A stretch of 64,000 nucleotides of DNA, from contig NZ_MVHE01000020.1 in assembly GCF_002086155.1 (NCBI RefSeq), positions 1 through 64,000 of the forward strand. The letters are read 5' to 3'. The notes under the pieces were generated by a model that was not told where the DNA came from, ran no database searches, and was given only the letters and a program-made list of their open reading frames with translations. Below, piece by piece: positions 17,347-24,869 of the stretch; positions within the stretch are counted from its first letter, which is position 1, and each line of letters begins with the position of its first letter. The position numbers and the translations under genes were made by a program. This DNA is from Mycobacterium angelicum (lineage in GTDB: Bacteria; Actinomycetota; Actinomycetes; Mycobacteriales; Mycobacteriaceae).

Positions 17347-17368
17347 GTGGTCCCGGCTGGGATCGAAC
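17347..17368 (-). repeat. Attachment site, right copy of the 22-bp core
   Basis: Identical to 8292-8313 and lying within the 3' part of tRNA-Val(CAC), covering the acceptor strand, T-stem and part of the T-loop. The tRNA is complete on this side. Confidence 0.9.
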
Positions 17369-17419
17369 CAGCGACCTTCCGCGTGTGAAGCGGACGCTCT
17401 TCCACTGAGCCACGGGACC
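17348..17419 (-). tRNA. valV: tRNA-Val (anticodon CAC)
   Basis: Reading the complement, the 7-bp acceptor GGTCCCG pairs with CGGGACC, the anticodon loop is TTCACAC (anticodon CAC), and the T-arm is GCTGG-TTCGATC-CCAGC. CCA is not encoded. Its 3' end is the integration target of the adjacent element. Together with the following Gly, Cys and Val tRNAs it matches the H37Rv valV-glyV-cysU-valU cluster. Confidence 0.95.
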
Positions 17420-17589
17420 GGCGCCGAGAGGCGAACGAGGTCGAAGACTAGCACGAGTGGCGACACCACCGAACGCGCTACCTGGGCGAGCGCTCACCTA
17501 GACACGCAACGCTGCAGAAGATTTGTGTGCGCCCGCTCACGTGGACTATCGTCGTGCTTCGCACCGGGCGACGATCTCGCCCGTTGCGC

Positions 17590-17662
17590 GCGGACGTAGC
17601 GCAGTTGGTAGCGCATCACCTTGCCAAGGTGAGGGTCGCGGGTTCGAATCCCGTCGTCCGCT
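17590..17662 (+). tRNA. glyV: tRNA-Gly (anticodon GCC)
   Basis: Acceptor GCGGACG pairs with CGTCCGC, the anticodon loop is TTGCCAA with GCC, and the T-arm is CGCGG-GTTCGAATC-CCG. 73 nt with discriminator T and no encoded CCA. It lies 170 bases from the oppositely oriented tRNA-Val. Confidence 0.95.
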
Positions 17663-17691
17663 CGAAGGTGCAAGTGGCATCAATCCCCAGC

Positions 17692-17762
17692 GGTGGAGTG
17701 GCCGAGTGGTGAGGCAACGGCCTGCAAAGCCGTGCACACGGGTTCGATTCCCGTCTCCACCT
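17692..17762 (+). tRNA. cysU: tRNA-Cys (anticodon GCA)
   Basis: Acceptor GGTGGAG pairs with CTCCACC, the anticodon loop is CTGCAAA with GCA, and the T-arm is ACGGG-TTCGATTC-CCGT. 71 nt. It lies 29 bases after tRNA-Gly and is probably co-transcribed with it. Confidence 0.95.
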
Positions 17763-17780
17763 CCAGCTTCGATCCCCACA

Positions 17781-17852
17781 GCGCGATTAGCTCAGCGGGA
17801 GAGCGCTTCCCTGACACGGAAGAGGTCACTGGTTCAATCCCAGTATCGCGCA
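17781..17852 (+). tRNA. valU: tRNA-Val (anticodon GAC)
   Basis: Acceptor GCGCGAT pairs with ATCGCGC, the anticodon loop is CTGACAC with GAC, and the T-arm is ACTGG-TTCAATC-CCAGT. The next three bases are CCA (17853-17855), so here the 3' end appears to be encoded. It is the last of the three plus-strand tRNAs. Confidence 0.95.
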
Positions 17853-17960
17853 CCAGCTGCGACGCAGGTCAGCGGCTATTTCGCAAGGCCCTCGCCAGAT
17901 TTCGTGCACTCCCTATTTGCGACCGGCGCAGTCCGCGCTTGAAAGCCCATATGATTGACG

Positions 17961-17981
17961 TGTACGCCTATCAGGCACACA
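17961..17981 (+). promoter_or_regulatory. Candidate operator of the TacA-TacT toxin-antitoxin pair
   Basis: TGTACGCCTATCAGGCACACA is an inverted repeat with perfect GCCT-ATC-AGGC inner arms and imperfect outer arms. It ends eight bases before the antitoxin ATG, the right place for the DUF1778 antitoxin and its toxin complex to autorepress. A TTGACG hexamer overlaps its left side and may be a -35 element. Confidence 0.5.
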
Positions 17982-17989
17982 ATGGATGC

Positions 17990-18265
17990 ATGGCTACGAA
18001 GTCTGAACGTTTCGCGGTGCGCCTGACCCCCTGGCAGGACGCACTTATTCGCCATGCCGCCGAGGTCGAAGGGACCGACCTCACTACTTTCTGTGTCAGC
18101 GCTACCGTCGCGCACGCCCGCGAGGTACTAGCCGACCGCCGACACTTCTTACTCGACGACGCCGCGTGGACCGAGTTCAACGTCCTTCTCGACCGGCCCG
18201 TCCAGATCAAGCCTGCCTTGACCAAGCTGTTCGCCAAGCCATCCCTGTTTGATCCCGACGCGTGA
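17990..18265 (+). CDS. tacA: TacA-type antitoxin (DUF1778, ribbon-helix-helix)
   Basis: A 91-residue DUF1778 protein. The N-terminal TKSERFAVRLTPWQDALIRHAAEVEGTDLTTFCVSATVAHAREVL is the ribbon-helix-helix DNA-binding part, and the C-terminal LDDAAWTEFNVLLDRPVQIKPALTKLFAKPSLFD is the toxin-wrapping tail. It neutralises the GNAT toxin encoded next and represses the pair's promoter. The toxin GTG overlaps its TGA by four bases. The ATG at 17990 has little ribosome-binding site and may be leaderless. An in-frame ATG at 17951 is possible but lies in the operator. Confidence 0.88.
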   Translation: MATKSERFAVRLTPWQDALIRHAAEVEGTDLTTFCVSATVAHAREVLADRRHFLLDDAAWTEFNVLLDRPVQIKPALTKLFAKPSLFDPDA

Positions 18266-18795
18266 GCGGTTACAGCGTCCCGCGACCGATCACCGAGACA
18301 GATGACACCGCCGCGTTCGACAGTGGTGAACCCACGCTCGACAACTATCTGCGTCATCGTGCGCTGGCCAACCACGTCGGCGGCGCATCGCGTTGTTTCG
18401 TCACCTTGCACGATGGCCGAATCGTCGGCTACTACGCCTTGGCGTCTGGGGCGGTGTCCCACTCGGGTTGCGCCGGCAAATTCCGTCGCAACATGCCGGA
18501 CCCGATACCAGTGATCTTGCTGTCCCGCCTCGCGATCGACCGCAAACACCAAGGCCGCGGGCTGGGAGAGAGTCTGCTGCGCGACGCCATCGCGCGGGCG
18601 GTGCGAGCCGCCGAGCAGATCGGCGTCCGCGCCATCCTCGTACACGCACTCCACGACGACGCGCGCAACTTCTACCTCCGGTACAACTTCGAACCATCCC
18701 CCACCGACCCACTGCACTTGATGTTGCTGATCAAAGATGCTCAGGCGAGCGCCCCCGCCCTGCGGGGGGATGGGTACGACCCCGTCGCGAGCTAA
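18262..18795 (+). CDS. tacT: TacT-type GNAT acetyltransferase toxin
   Basis: A 177-residue GNAT protein of the family that acetylates aminoacyl-tRNA and blocks translation. ILLSRLAIDRKHQGRGLGESLL holds the acetyl-CoA-binding Q-x-x-G-x-G loop. NFYLRYNFEPSPTDP carries the tyrosine normally required for catalysis. Length and order (antitoxin first, GTGA overlap) fit the family. The pair lies directly downstream of the tRNA cluster, outside the 22-bp attachment repeats, so it is not strictly part of the element. Confidence 0.9.
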   Translation: MSGYSVPRPITETDDTAAFDSGEPTLDNYLRHRALANHVGGASRCFVTLHDGRIVGYYALASGAVSHSGCAGKFRRNMPDPIPVILLSRLAIDRKHQGRGLGESLLRDAIARAVRAAEQIGVRAILVHALHDDARNFYLRYNFEPSPTDPLHLMLLIKDAQASAPALRGDGYDPVAS

Positions 18796-19243
18796 TCGAG
18801 GCGATGGTCGCGGAGGGCGCAGACCGTGACCACCTTGAATCGGCCTTCCGTCGGCGAAGACTTTGGTCAGGTGGTTGGTGAGGTGGCCTGGTGCGAGCGG
18901 CGCGCTTCGGCCCAAATACGGCCTCGCGCGATCCCACTTTGGCGGGCCCTGCACAAGCTGGCCGCCACAGTCGCGCACGCCATTTCACAACGCCGGCGCA
19001 TACCGAGCCAGCACCGACACGGACCCGGTCGATGCCCTCAGCAGACGCAAGCCCTCCTCGGTCAGGCCGCCGCACTCATCGCACCAGCCGCTGGCCTCGA
19101 AGACGCAGACCAACCACCACCCAAGCACTCCACCAAAGCATGCATGTGTTGACCATCACGCCTACACCCGGGTTCCCGATCACCTAAGCCAGGCGTAGAG
19201 TTTATACAAATACCCTTTGTACAAAATAACCGAGCGAGATCCG
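18796..19243. other. Gap of 448 bases without a recognised gene
   Basis: Open frames here overlap one another in several registers, have proline/arginine-rich translations typical of non-coding GC-rich DNA, and resemble no family. The last ~45 bases are A/T-richer and probably carry the promoter of the following oxidoreductase gene. Confidence 0.4.
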
Positions 19244-21097
19244 ATGGCCGGCAATATATTCCACGTCCAGCACTCCCCCGATAACAGCCACAGCGTCGAT
19301 TCCCAGGGAACTGTCACCGCCGCGCACGACACCGAAAAGCTCAAGTCAAACAACCCCGCCCACAACGGGCAGCAGGCGGTGGCCTATCGCAACGAATTGC
19401 ACCTTGCCGAGGACATCGTCAACCCAGAAACCTGGGCCGGCGGGCTGGAAGACAAGCGCGCGATCGCGCCGCGGCTGCGCGTCGGTCGAGACAAATGGCT
19501 GAACCTGCTGTGGCTGATTCCCATCGGGTTCGCCCTGCTCGTCGCTGCGGTGGCGATCGGCAAAGGCCTGCACAACGTACCTGCCGTGCAGGAGTTCATT
19601 CAGCGCCATCCCGGTAGCCATGTGCCTTCCGGGGTCAGTCCGGGCATACCCGCGTGGGTCGGCTGGACGCACTTTTTCAACCTTTTCTTGATGATGTTCA
19701 TCATCCGGTCGGGGATTCAGATCCTGTGCGATCATCCGCGGCTTTACTTCAGCCGCAACGCCACTCCCGGCAAAGACGAGTGGTTGCGTGTGGCCAAGCC
19801 GGTGCCCGATGACCCGCTGTGGACGGCCAAGGACGATTCGGTTGGTCTGCCCGGTCAATTGGGATTGCCTGGTATTCGCCATTCCATTGGGCTGGCGCGG
19901 TGGTGGCACCTCGGCGTGGATGTCTTGTGGTTGTCCAATGGTGCGGTCTTTTACGTGCTGTTGTTCGCTACCGGCCAATGGCGACACATCGTGCCGACCA
20001 GCTGGGATGTTTTCCCAAATGCCATATCGGTTGCACTCCAATATCTTTCGCTGAGCTGGCCGACAGACAACACCTGGGTGGCCTACAACGCGCTGCAGTT
20101 ACTGGCCTACTTCGTCACCGTCTTCGTCGCCGCGCCGCTGGCCGTTGTCACCGGCCTCGGCATGTCGCCGGCCCTGTCGATGCGCCTGACCGCGATCAGC
20201 AAGCGCCTGAGCATCCAGACCGCACGCTCGCTGCATTTCCTGGTGCTGGTGTACTTCCTGTTCTTCATCGTCGTCCACGTCACGTTGGTCTTCGCCACCG
20301 AAGCTTTGCGCAACCTCAACCACATGTTCGCCGCGCGCGACGACAACAGCTGGGTCGGGTTCGCCATCTTCACCGCGGCCATGGTGGTGGTGGCCATCGG
20401 CTGGGTCGCCGCAACGCCTTTCACCTTCCGCCACCCCCGCGTGGTGCAGCGCGTCGGTTACGCCCTCATCGGGCCGCTGCAGCGGCTGTTCGAGTACGCG
20501 AACCCAAAGCCGGGTGCCTTCACCGAAAAGGATGTCTCACCGTACTTTTGGCACAACGGCACCTACCCGGAGACCGTCGAATACAAGGAGTTGGAGAAAA
20601 ACAACTTCGTGGATTGGCGACTACGGGTCTACGGCCTCGTCGAACACCCGACCGAGTTCTCGCTGGCCGACTTGCATGATCTGCCCTACCACGAACAAAT
20701 CACCCAGCACTTCTGCATTCAGGGCTGGTCGGGTGTCGCCAAATGGGGTGGCGTGTCGATGCAGACGGTCATGGACATCGTCAAGCCGCTACCCGAGGCG
20801 AAATGGGTGGTGTTCTACTCCCTGGGTCCCGGCGCCGATGGCGGAATCTACTACGTCGCACACCCGATCGAGCAGATGAGTCACCACCTGAGCATGCTTG
20901 CCTACGACATGAACGGCGAACCGGTGAGCTATGGCCACGGCGCGCCGCTGCGGCTACGCAATGAACTGCAACATGGCTTCCGACATGTCAAGTGGATAAA
21001 GGGCATTGAGTTTGTCGCACACTACGGCGAGCTGGGCAGCGGCCACGGCGGCTACAACGAGGACCACGAATTCTTTGGGCGCCACCAAACCATCTGA
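19244..21097 (+). CDS. Membrane cytochrome b561-type/sulfite-oxidase-fold molybdopterin fusion protein
   Basis: A 617-residue fusion. Residues ~80-400 hold about five to six membrane helices, with histidines in helices (RWWHLGVDVLW, ARSLHFLVLVYFLFFIVVHVTLV) suited to b-type haem. Residues ~430-610 are an oxidoreductase molybdopterin-binding domain of the sulfite oxidase/MsrP type. Cys491 in HFCIQGWSGVAKWGG is the expected Mo ligand, and SYGHGAPLRLRNELQHGFRHVKWIKGIEF is family-typical. The layout implies electron transfer between the quinone pool and a Mo-catalysed reaction, with both modules in one chain. The polar N-terminus has no Tat signal. The ATG at 19244 is chosen over the TTG at 19217. 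Substrate unknown. Confidence 0.8.
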   Translation: MAGNIFHVQHSPDNSHSVDSQGTVTAAHDTEKLKSNNPAHNGQQAVAYRNELHLAEDIVNPETWAGGLEDKRAIAPRLRVGRDKWLNLLWLIPIGFALLVAAVAIGKGLHNVPAVQEFIQRHPGSHVPSGVSPGIPAWVGWTHFFNLFLMMFIIRSGIQILCDHPRLYFSRNATPGKDEWLRVAKPVPDDPLWTAKDDSVGLPGQLGLPGIRHSIGLARWWHLGVDVLWLSNGAVFYVLLFATGQWRHIVPTSWDVFPNAISVALQYLSLSWPTDNTWVAYNALQLLAYFVTVFVAAPLAVVTGLGMSPALSMRLTAISKRLSIQTARSLHFLVLVYFLFFIVVHVTLVFATEALRNLNHMFAARDDNSWVGFAIFTAAMVVVAIGWVAATPFTFRHPRVVQRVGYALIGPLQRLFEYANPKPGAFTEKDVSPYFWHNGTYPETVEYKELEKNNFVDWRLRVYGLVEHPTEFSLADLHDLPYHEQITQHFCIQGWSGVAKWGGVSMQTVMDIVKPLPEAKWVVFYSLGPGADGGIYYVAHPIEQMSHHLSMLAYDMNGEPVSYGHGAPLRLRNELQHGFRHVKWIKGIEFVAHYGELGSGHGGYNEDHEFFGRHQTI

Positions 21098-21139
21098 GGC
21101 GCCCAGGCCGGGCAGCCTGCCGGTTCAGCTTGGCCTCAA

Positions 21140-21906
21140 GGGCGCCTTTCAGAAGCCCAGGGCGCCGTCGCCGACCGCGAGCACCGGCGCGGTCATGCCG
21201 CGGGGGCGGCAATCGCGCAGCAGATCAGCCCACAACACGCTGGATTCACTAAAGCCGTCGGCCAGTGCGACGAGATCCTTGCGGCCATCAGCGCGCACCC
21301 CGATCATCGCCAGCAAACAAAGTTTCTCGTCCTCCACTCGGACCTTGAGTTGAATACCGTCCACCCACAGGTAGACGTAATCGGTGCCCGACAAATCGCT
21401 TGCGCCAAATGCTTTGGCTTCATCCTGCCACTGGGCGGTCAGCCGGGTGATCGCCGACGCCGACAGTCCCGCACCAGTGCCCAGGAACTGCTTGAGGGCA
21501 GACCCAAAATCCCCGCTGGACAGTCCGTGTAGGTGCAGCAGCGGCAACACCTCGGCTCATCTGCGGTGATTTACGCGCCCAGGCCGGCAAGATCGCCGAC
21601 GAAAACCGGCACCGCTTACTGGTGTCAGCGTCAACGCGTTAGTCGTTGACCCGCGGGGCCCTAACCGGCACCGCACCGGCGGCCGTCAACGCGGTGCGCT
21701 CGTCATGGTGGCCATTGCGCACCACCAGCCGATGCCCGCGCTCATCAACGTGATCGCTGAACTGCGCGATAGGCCGCAACTTCGGCCTTCAGCGCCGTCG
21801 CGAGCATCTTGCGGGCACCGTCCCGCACGATCTCATCGAGAACCGAGACGCCCGAAGCGACGGTGTCGTCATTGGACTCATCAACATCGTGAACTACCGT
21901 GAGCAT
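21140..21906 (-). pseudogene. IS256-family transposase, inactivated
   Basis: Read from the ATG at 21906 on the complement, the frame gives MLTVVHDVDESNDDTVASG and EIVRDGARKMLATALKAEV, then loses frame near 21750 (AQFSDHVDERGH is shifted). It hits a TAA after VPVRAPRVND, shifts again near 21550, and resumes as LPLLHLHGLSSGDFGSAL, YVYLWVDGIQLKVRVEDEKL, DLLRDCRPRGMTAPVLAVGDGALGF before a TGA where family members have Trp. The C-terminal third is absent. It contains at least two frameshifts and two nonsense codons, so it is a dead IS copy. H37Rv has a truncated IS1081 transposase at the corresponding place, next to clpC2. Terminal inverted repeats were not identified. Confidence 0.8.
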
Positions 21907-22189
21907 GGGCGTACCTTCCCGAACCAGCGCGCCAACGCCGGTCCTCGGTCAGACAATCGGACTTCAGATCATCCCCGGGAAGATGGGCCCATTCACGCCG
22001 CCTCGCCGAGGCTCATCCACAGACCTCTGATCATTGCTCCCGCCCCGGTTCCTAAGTGCTCAACCCGGTGGAAATCGAGTAATGCATCCGCGGTCACTGA
22101 GGTACCGCGACGCCGGCGGCTGGTCATGGGATGCCGCATCCGGTCTGAAATAGCAATCCATGTGTGGGGCCGCGTAACCTCGTGCGGTT

Positions 22190-22483
22190 ATGGGCCAAGA
22201 TGCAGTGCAGGTCGTCCGCGCGGAGCTGGAAGCTACGGCCGGCCAGTGGGAAACGCTTACCTCCCAACTGGCGGACGCGGCGCCGTCGCCTGGGCAACCA
22301 TTCCAGGCCACCACTGCGGCCGTAGACGGTATCAACGCGGCGCTCGGCGTTGCCGCAGCGGCCTTTACAGCGCGGACAAAGGCAACGGCCGCCGGGATGA
22401 CCACGGCGGCAGCGGGATACACCAGCCAGGAGGCCACATCGGTGGGCGCGCTGGCCGCCGTGACACCGGTGACGGAGGTATAG
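22190..22483 (+). CDS. ESX secretion-associated small protein
   Basis: A 97-residue alanine-rich helical protein, starting MGQDAVQVVRAELEATAGQW, with PFQATTAAVDGINAALGVAAAAFTARTKATAAGM. It resembles the small helical partner proteins (EspC/WXG100-like) that precede larger ESX-associated genes in mycobacteria. It has no signal peptide. The next gene starts right after its TAG (TAGATG), indicating an operon. The partner gene is broken here, so this protein may have lost its function. Confidence 0.6.
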   Translation: MGQDAVQVVRAELEATAGQWETLTSQLADAAPSPGQPFQATTAAVDGINAALGVAAAAFTARTKATAAGMTTAAAGYTSQEATSVGALAAVTPVTEV

Positions 22484-23486
22484 ATGCCCGCCACACTCTC
22501 GCAGATCCAGGCGTGGAGTACCGAACATCTCATCGACGCCGCCCGCTATTGAAATGAGACCGCCGACCGGTGGGAGGACGCATTCATAACGATGCGCAAC
22601 CAGTCCCATACGATCACCTGGCACGGCGCCGGCGGCGACGCGCTGCGGCAACGCACCGCAACCGATCTATCCGTCGTCCGCGCCAAAGCCGACCAGCTAC
22701 GGCAGGCAGCCGGAGTAGCCCGCAACGGCGCCGGTGACATCAGCGCGGCCCAGCGGCGCGTCCTGTATGGAGTCGAAGACGCGCAAACTGCGGGATTCAT
22801 TGTCGGAGAGGACTTGTCGGTCACCGACACCCGCAGCACTAACCCAGCAGAACACGCCATGCGCCAAGCCCAAGCGGAAGCGTTCGCCGCTGACATCCGG
22901 CTGCGCGCAGAGCAATTGGAGGGCGCAGACTCGAAAGTTGCTGGCCAGTTGACCGCGGGCAGAGCCGGTCTGGGAAAGCGCAGGTATTGCCGCGGCCGGC
23001 AACGGGGTGCAGTTGGTCGACTTCAACGAACATGGTGACCAGCCCCCGCCATTTGCACCGTGGGACACACCCGACGGGAAACCACCTCCGGCCGCTGGTA
23101 ACCCGGCTAAACCTCCACCCGGACCACCCACGGGATTGCCAAAACCTCTCCAAGACTTCACCGACTACCAGCTCCATGATCGGCCGATCCCGGACCCGCC
23201 GGCACCCAATGTCACCGCCGACCAGCTACGACTTGCCCTCATCCGGCAGAACATCGACTACGACAAGTTCGTCGCGTGGTTCAACAAAACCCACGGAGGC
23301 AATGTCGACGGAGCCGAGTTACTGCAGCGTATGGGGGGTTTCGAAGCTGCTCTTATTGGAGCCGCTCTCTCCCCTTCCGGCGGACCCCTTGCGATGGGCG
23401 CTGCGGGTATCGGCCTGCTGATAGCCGGTTACCGGCTCGCTGTCGCCGAGCCTGGTGACGGCCATATACCTGTTTCCGGGGAGTGA
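22484..23486 (+). pseudogene. ESX-associated protein gene broken by a stop and a frameshift
   Basis: From the ATG at 22484 the frame reads MPATLSQIQAWSTEHLIDAA, then meets TGA at 22550-22552 (RY*NETADRWED) where a Trp codon would fit. It resumes as TITWHGAGGDALRQRTATDL, KADQLRQAAGVARNGAGDI, ADIRLRAEQLEGADSKVAGQL. Near 22975 two bases seem lost: the continuation expected of the family, AGIAAAGNGVQLVDFNEHGD, lies in another frame that runs proline-rich to 23486. The two halves look like one ~330-residue protein of the ESX-associated class. Two separate shorter products are possible but less likely. Confidence 0.65.
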
Positions 23487-23495
23487 GGTAACACG

Positions 23496-23804
23496 TTGGC
23501 GATCTTGATAGCGCTAGAGATTTCTGCGGCAGTCGTTGTTGTCGGGATACTGATTGTGGGTTTGGTGCGCCTTGTTGTTCGGTCCGATCTCGACGCGACA
23601 GAACAATTCAAGCGCATGGCGCCGTCAATTTCTCTTGGATGCGGCTTCATCCTGATCGTCGGCGGGTGGTACGGCTCCACCGACGTAGCATCGGTGCTGC
23701 AGATCGTCGCCGGCGCGGCAATGGCCGGCAACGGCGCATACCTGGCCATACGAAACCACCGCCGCCGACCAGCAGCCAAACGCGAAGCGCCCGTAAGGGA
23801 TTAG
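23496..23804 (+). CDS. Small membrane protein, unknown function
   Basis: A 102-residue protein with two or three hydrophobic segments (LIALEISAAVVVVGILIVGLVRLVV, SISLGCGFILIVGGWYG, VLQIVAGAAMAGNGAYLAI) and a basic tail. The TTG start at 23496 follows GAGG by about nine bases. It lies ten bases after the broken ESX-associated gene and probably belongs to that operon. No family recognised. Confidence 0.55.
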   Translation: MAILIALEISAAVVVVGILIVGLVRLVVRSDLDATEQFKRMAPSISLGCGFILIVGGWYGSTDVASVLQIVAGAAMAGNGAYLAIRNHRRRPAAKREAPVRD

Positions 23805-23951
23805 GGCGGCCACCCTCGGCGTGTCACAACAGACCGCAAGCTAGCGACAGCGCACGAGCGTCCTGAGTCGTTAATTGACCGGTAGCGTTAAGACTTGATG
23901 GGTGCCAAACCGTGTCGCTCCTGCGGTCAATTTGTCGTTCAACGTAATTCG

Positions 23952-24041
23952 CTACCTGCGTCCGGCAACAACGCCCATGACCAGGAAATACCCCGCCATG
24001 AGAAGCAATATCATCGCCGCCGGCTCAATCAAGTCAAACAT
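23952..24041 (-). CDS. Candidate 29-residue single-pass membrane peptide
   Basis: On the complement the ATG at 24041 opens MFDLIEPAAMILLLMAGYFL, then VMGVVAGRR and a TAG. About 20 hydrophobic residues are flanked by an acidic N-terminus and a basic C-terminus, a textbook single-span small membrane protein with the tail inside. A purine-rich GGGAGAGGGGG lies 9-19 bases upstream. It follows the GreA-like genes in the same direction, 53 bases after the second. No homologue is known to me. Confidence 0.45.
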   Translation of the reverse strand: MFDLIEPAAMILLLMAGYFLVMGVVAGRR

Positions 24042-24094
24042 CGCGCGATCCCCCCTCTCCCTTAAATCGCTTGTGCGCGTGGGTAACCGAAGCT

Positions 24095-24559
24095 CTACAC
24101 CCCACCAGCCGTGCGAACGCCGTACGGACCGGCTTTGAGCAAAGTGACGGTGACGTCAGCCCCACTGGGCAGGGTGCACATGCGGCGTGCGCCACTGCGT
24201 GCGCCCTCAATGGCAGCCCCGAGAGGGGATCGGTTCGAGTAAGCCTGCACGTCGCCGCGTTCAGCGCCGCGCACCCGTAGCAGGAAGACCTCGGTGTCGG
24301 CAGTGTCGTCGTAGGGGACGGTCAAAACCGTGCCCGGCTCGGTCGCCTCATCGCGGCGGTCCTCGCCCACGGCGGCGTTGACCAACAGATCCTGGATCCG
24401 TTTAATCCGCAACCGCCACGCCCGTTGGACAGCGGCCTTGCTTTCGTCGGCGCCGCCGTCAGCCACTGGCCCCGAATACATCTGACGCAGCGTGGCCAGT
24501 TCCCTTTTCAGCCGCTCGTAGGCTTGCGGCGAAATCCGCGCACATCTCGCGTCAGTCAT
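24095..24559 (-). CDS. GreA/GreB-like elongation-factor-fold protein
   Basis: A 154-residue protein. The N-terminal part (ARISPQAYERLKRELATLRQMYSG through RIKRIQDLLVNA) matches the Gre coiled coil. The C-terminal part (PGTVLTVPYDDTADTEVFLLRV, AYSNRSPLGAAIEGARSGARRM) matches the FKBP-like domain, including the SPLG-A motif that contacts RNA polymerase. The usual acidic tip of the coiled coil is not obvious, so it may bind the polymerase secondary channel without cleavage stimulation. ATG 24559 follows AAGGGA; an earlier start at 24589 is possible. It lies 11 bases downstream of a shorter relative. Confidence 0.7.
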   Translation of the reverse strand: MTDARCARISPQAYERLKRELATLRQMYSGPVADGGADESKAAVQRAWRLRIKRIQDLLVNAAVGEDRRDEATEPGTVLTVPYDDTADTEVFLLRVRGAERGDVQAYSNRSPLGAAIEGARSGARRMCTLPSGADVTVTLLKAGPYGVRTAGGV

Positions 24560-24570
24560 TTCCGTTCCCT

Positions 24571-24804
24571 TCATAGCGCGCAGCCACATTGGTCCGCGGG
24601 TTCGCTGGCATCCGCGTCGTTCAACACCTCTTGAAGCTCGCGGATGCGCGCTCGTCGCGCCGAATAGCCGGCCCCGACACTCGCGTGGTAATCCATCAAG
24701 TCGTCGGGCACCTCGATGCTGCGCCGCGAACGCAGCTCGGCGAGTTCGCTGTGCAGACAGGGACAGGCCTGCCGCGTCATCCAGATGCGTTGGCTTCTGG
24801 TCAT
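24571..24804 (-). CDS. Short GreA-like protein: coiled coil only
   Basis: A 77-residue protein whose LHSELAELRSRRSIEVPDDLMDYH...YSARRARIRELQEVLNDA looks like the N-terminal coiled coil of the mycobacterial Gre-like proteins. It ends, after a short Cys-containing tail (QCGCAL), without the FKBP-like domain. Start ATG 24804 (TTG at 24810 also possible). Together with the next gene this looks like a tandem duplication in which one copy was truncated, or a natural coiled-coil-only partner. It follows the DadA-like gene by 65 bases in the same direction. Confidence 0.6.
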   Translation of the reverse strand: MTRSQRIWMTRQACPCLHSELAELRSRRSIEVPDDLMDYHASVGAGYSARRARIRELQEVLNDADASEPADQCGCAL

Positions 24805-24869
24805 TTTCAATGAGTTCCCTTACGTATCGAACAGAGTGTCGCCCGAGGCCGCAGCACGTCCCGGTCGGG

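Larger units (their letters stand above)
8292..17368. mobile_element. Prophage-like integrative element in tRNA-Val(CAC), ~9.06 kb
   Basis: A perfect 22-bp direct repeat, 8292-8313 and 17347-17368, bounds the region. The right copy is the 3' end of an intact tRNA-Val, so integration preserved the tRNA. Between the repeats lie a tyrosine integrase near the left end, an excisionase near the right end, a major capsid protein, two basic proteins, a UDG-like protein and several unknown genes. The DNA is visibly richer in A and T than its flanks. Size, target and content recall the M. tuberculosis phiRv2 element, which also uses a tRNA-Val gene. No large terminase, portal, protease or tail gene was seen, so it cannot be a self-sufficient tailed phage as it stands. 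It could be a satellite or a decayed prophage. Confidence 0.9.

Noticed and set aside
18826..19198. Open frames of about 100 residues after the TacT gene
   Set aside because: Three overlapping frames of similar length, Pro/Arg-rich, no ribosome-binding site and no recognisable family.
22550..22552. In-frame TGA as a selenocysteine codon in the ESX-associated gene
   Set aside because: No selenoprotein family, no SECIS-like hairpin seen, and a second lesion (frameshift) downstream points to gene decay.
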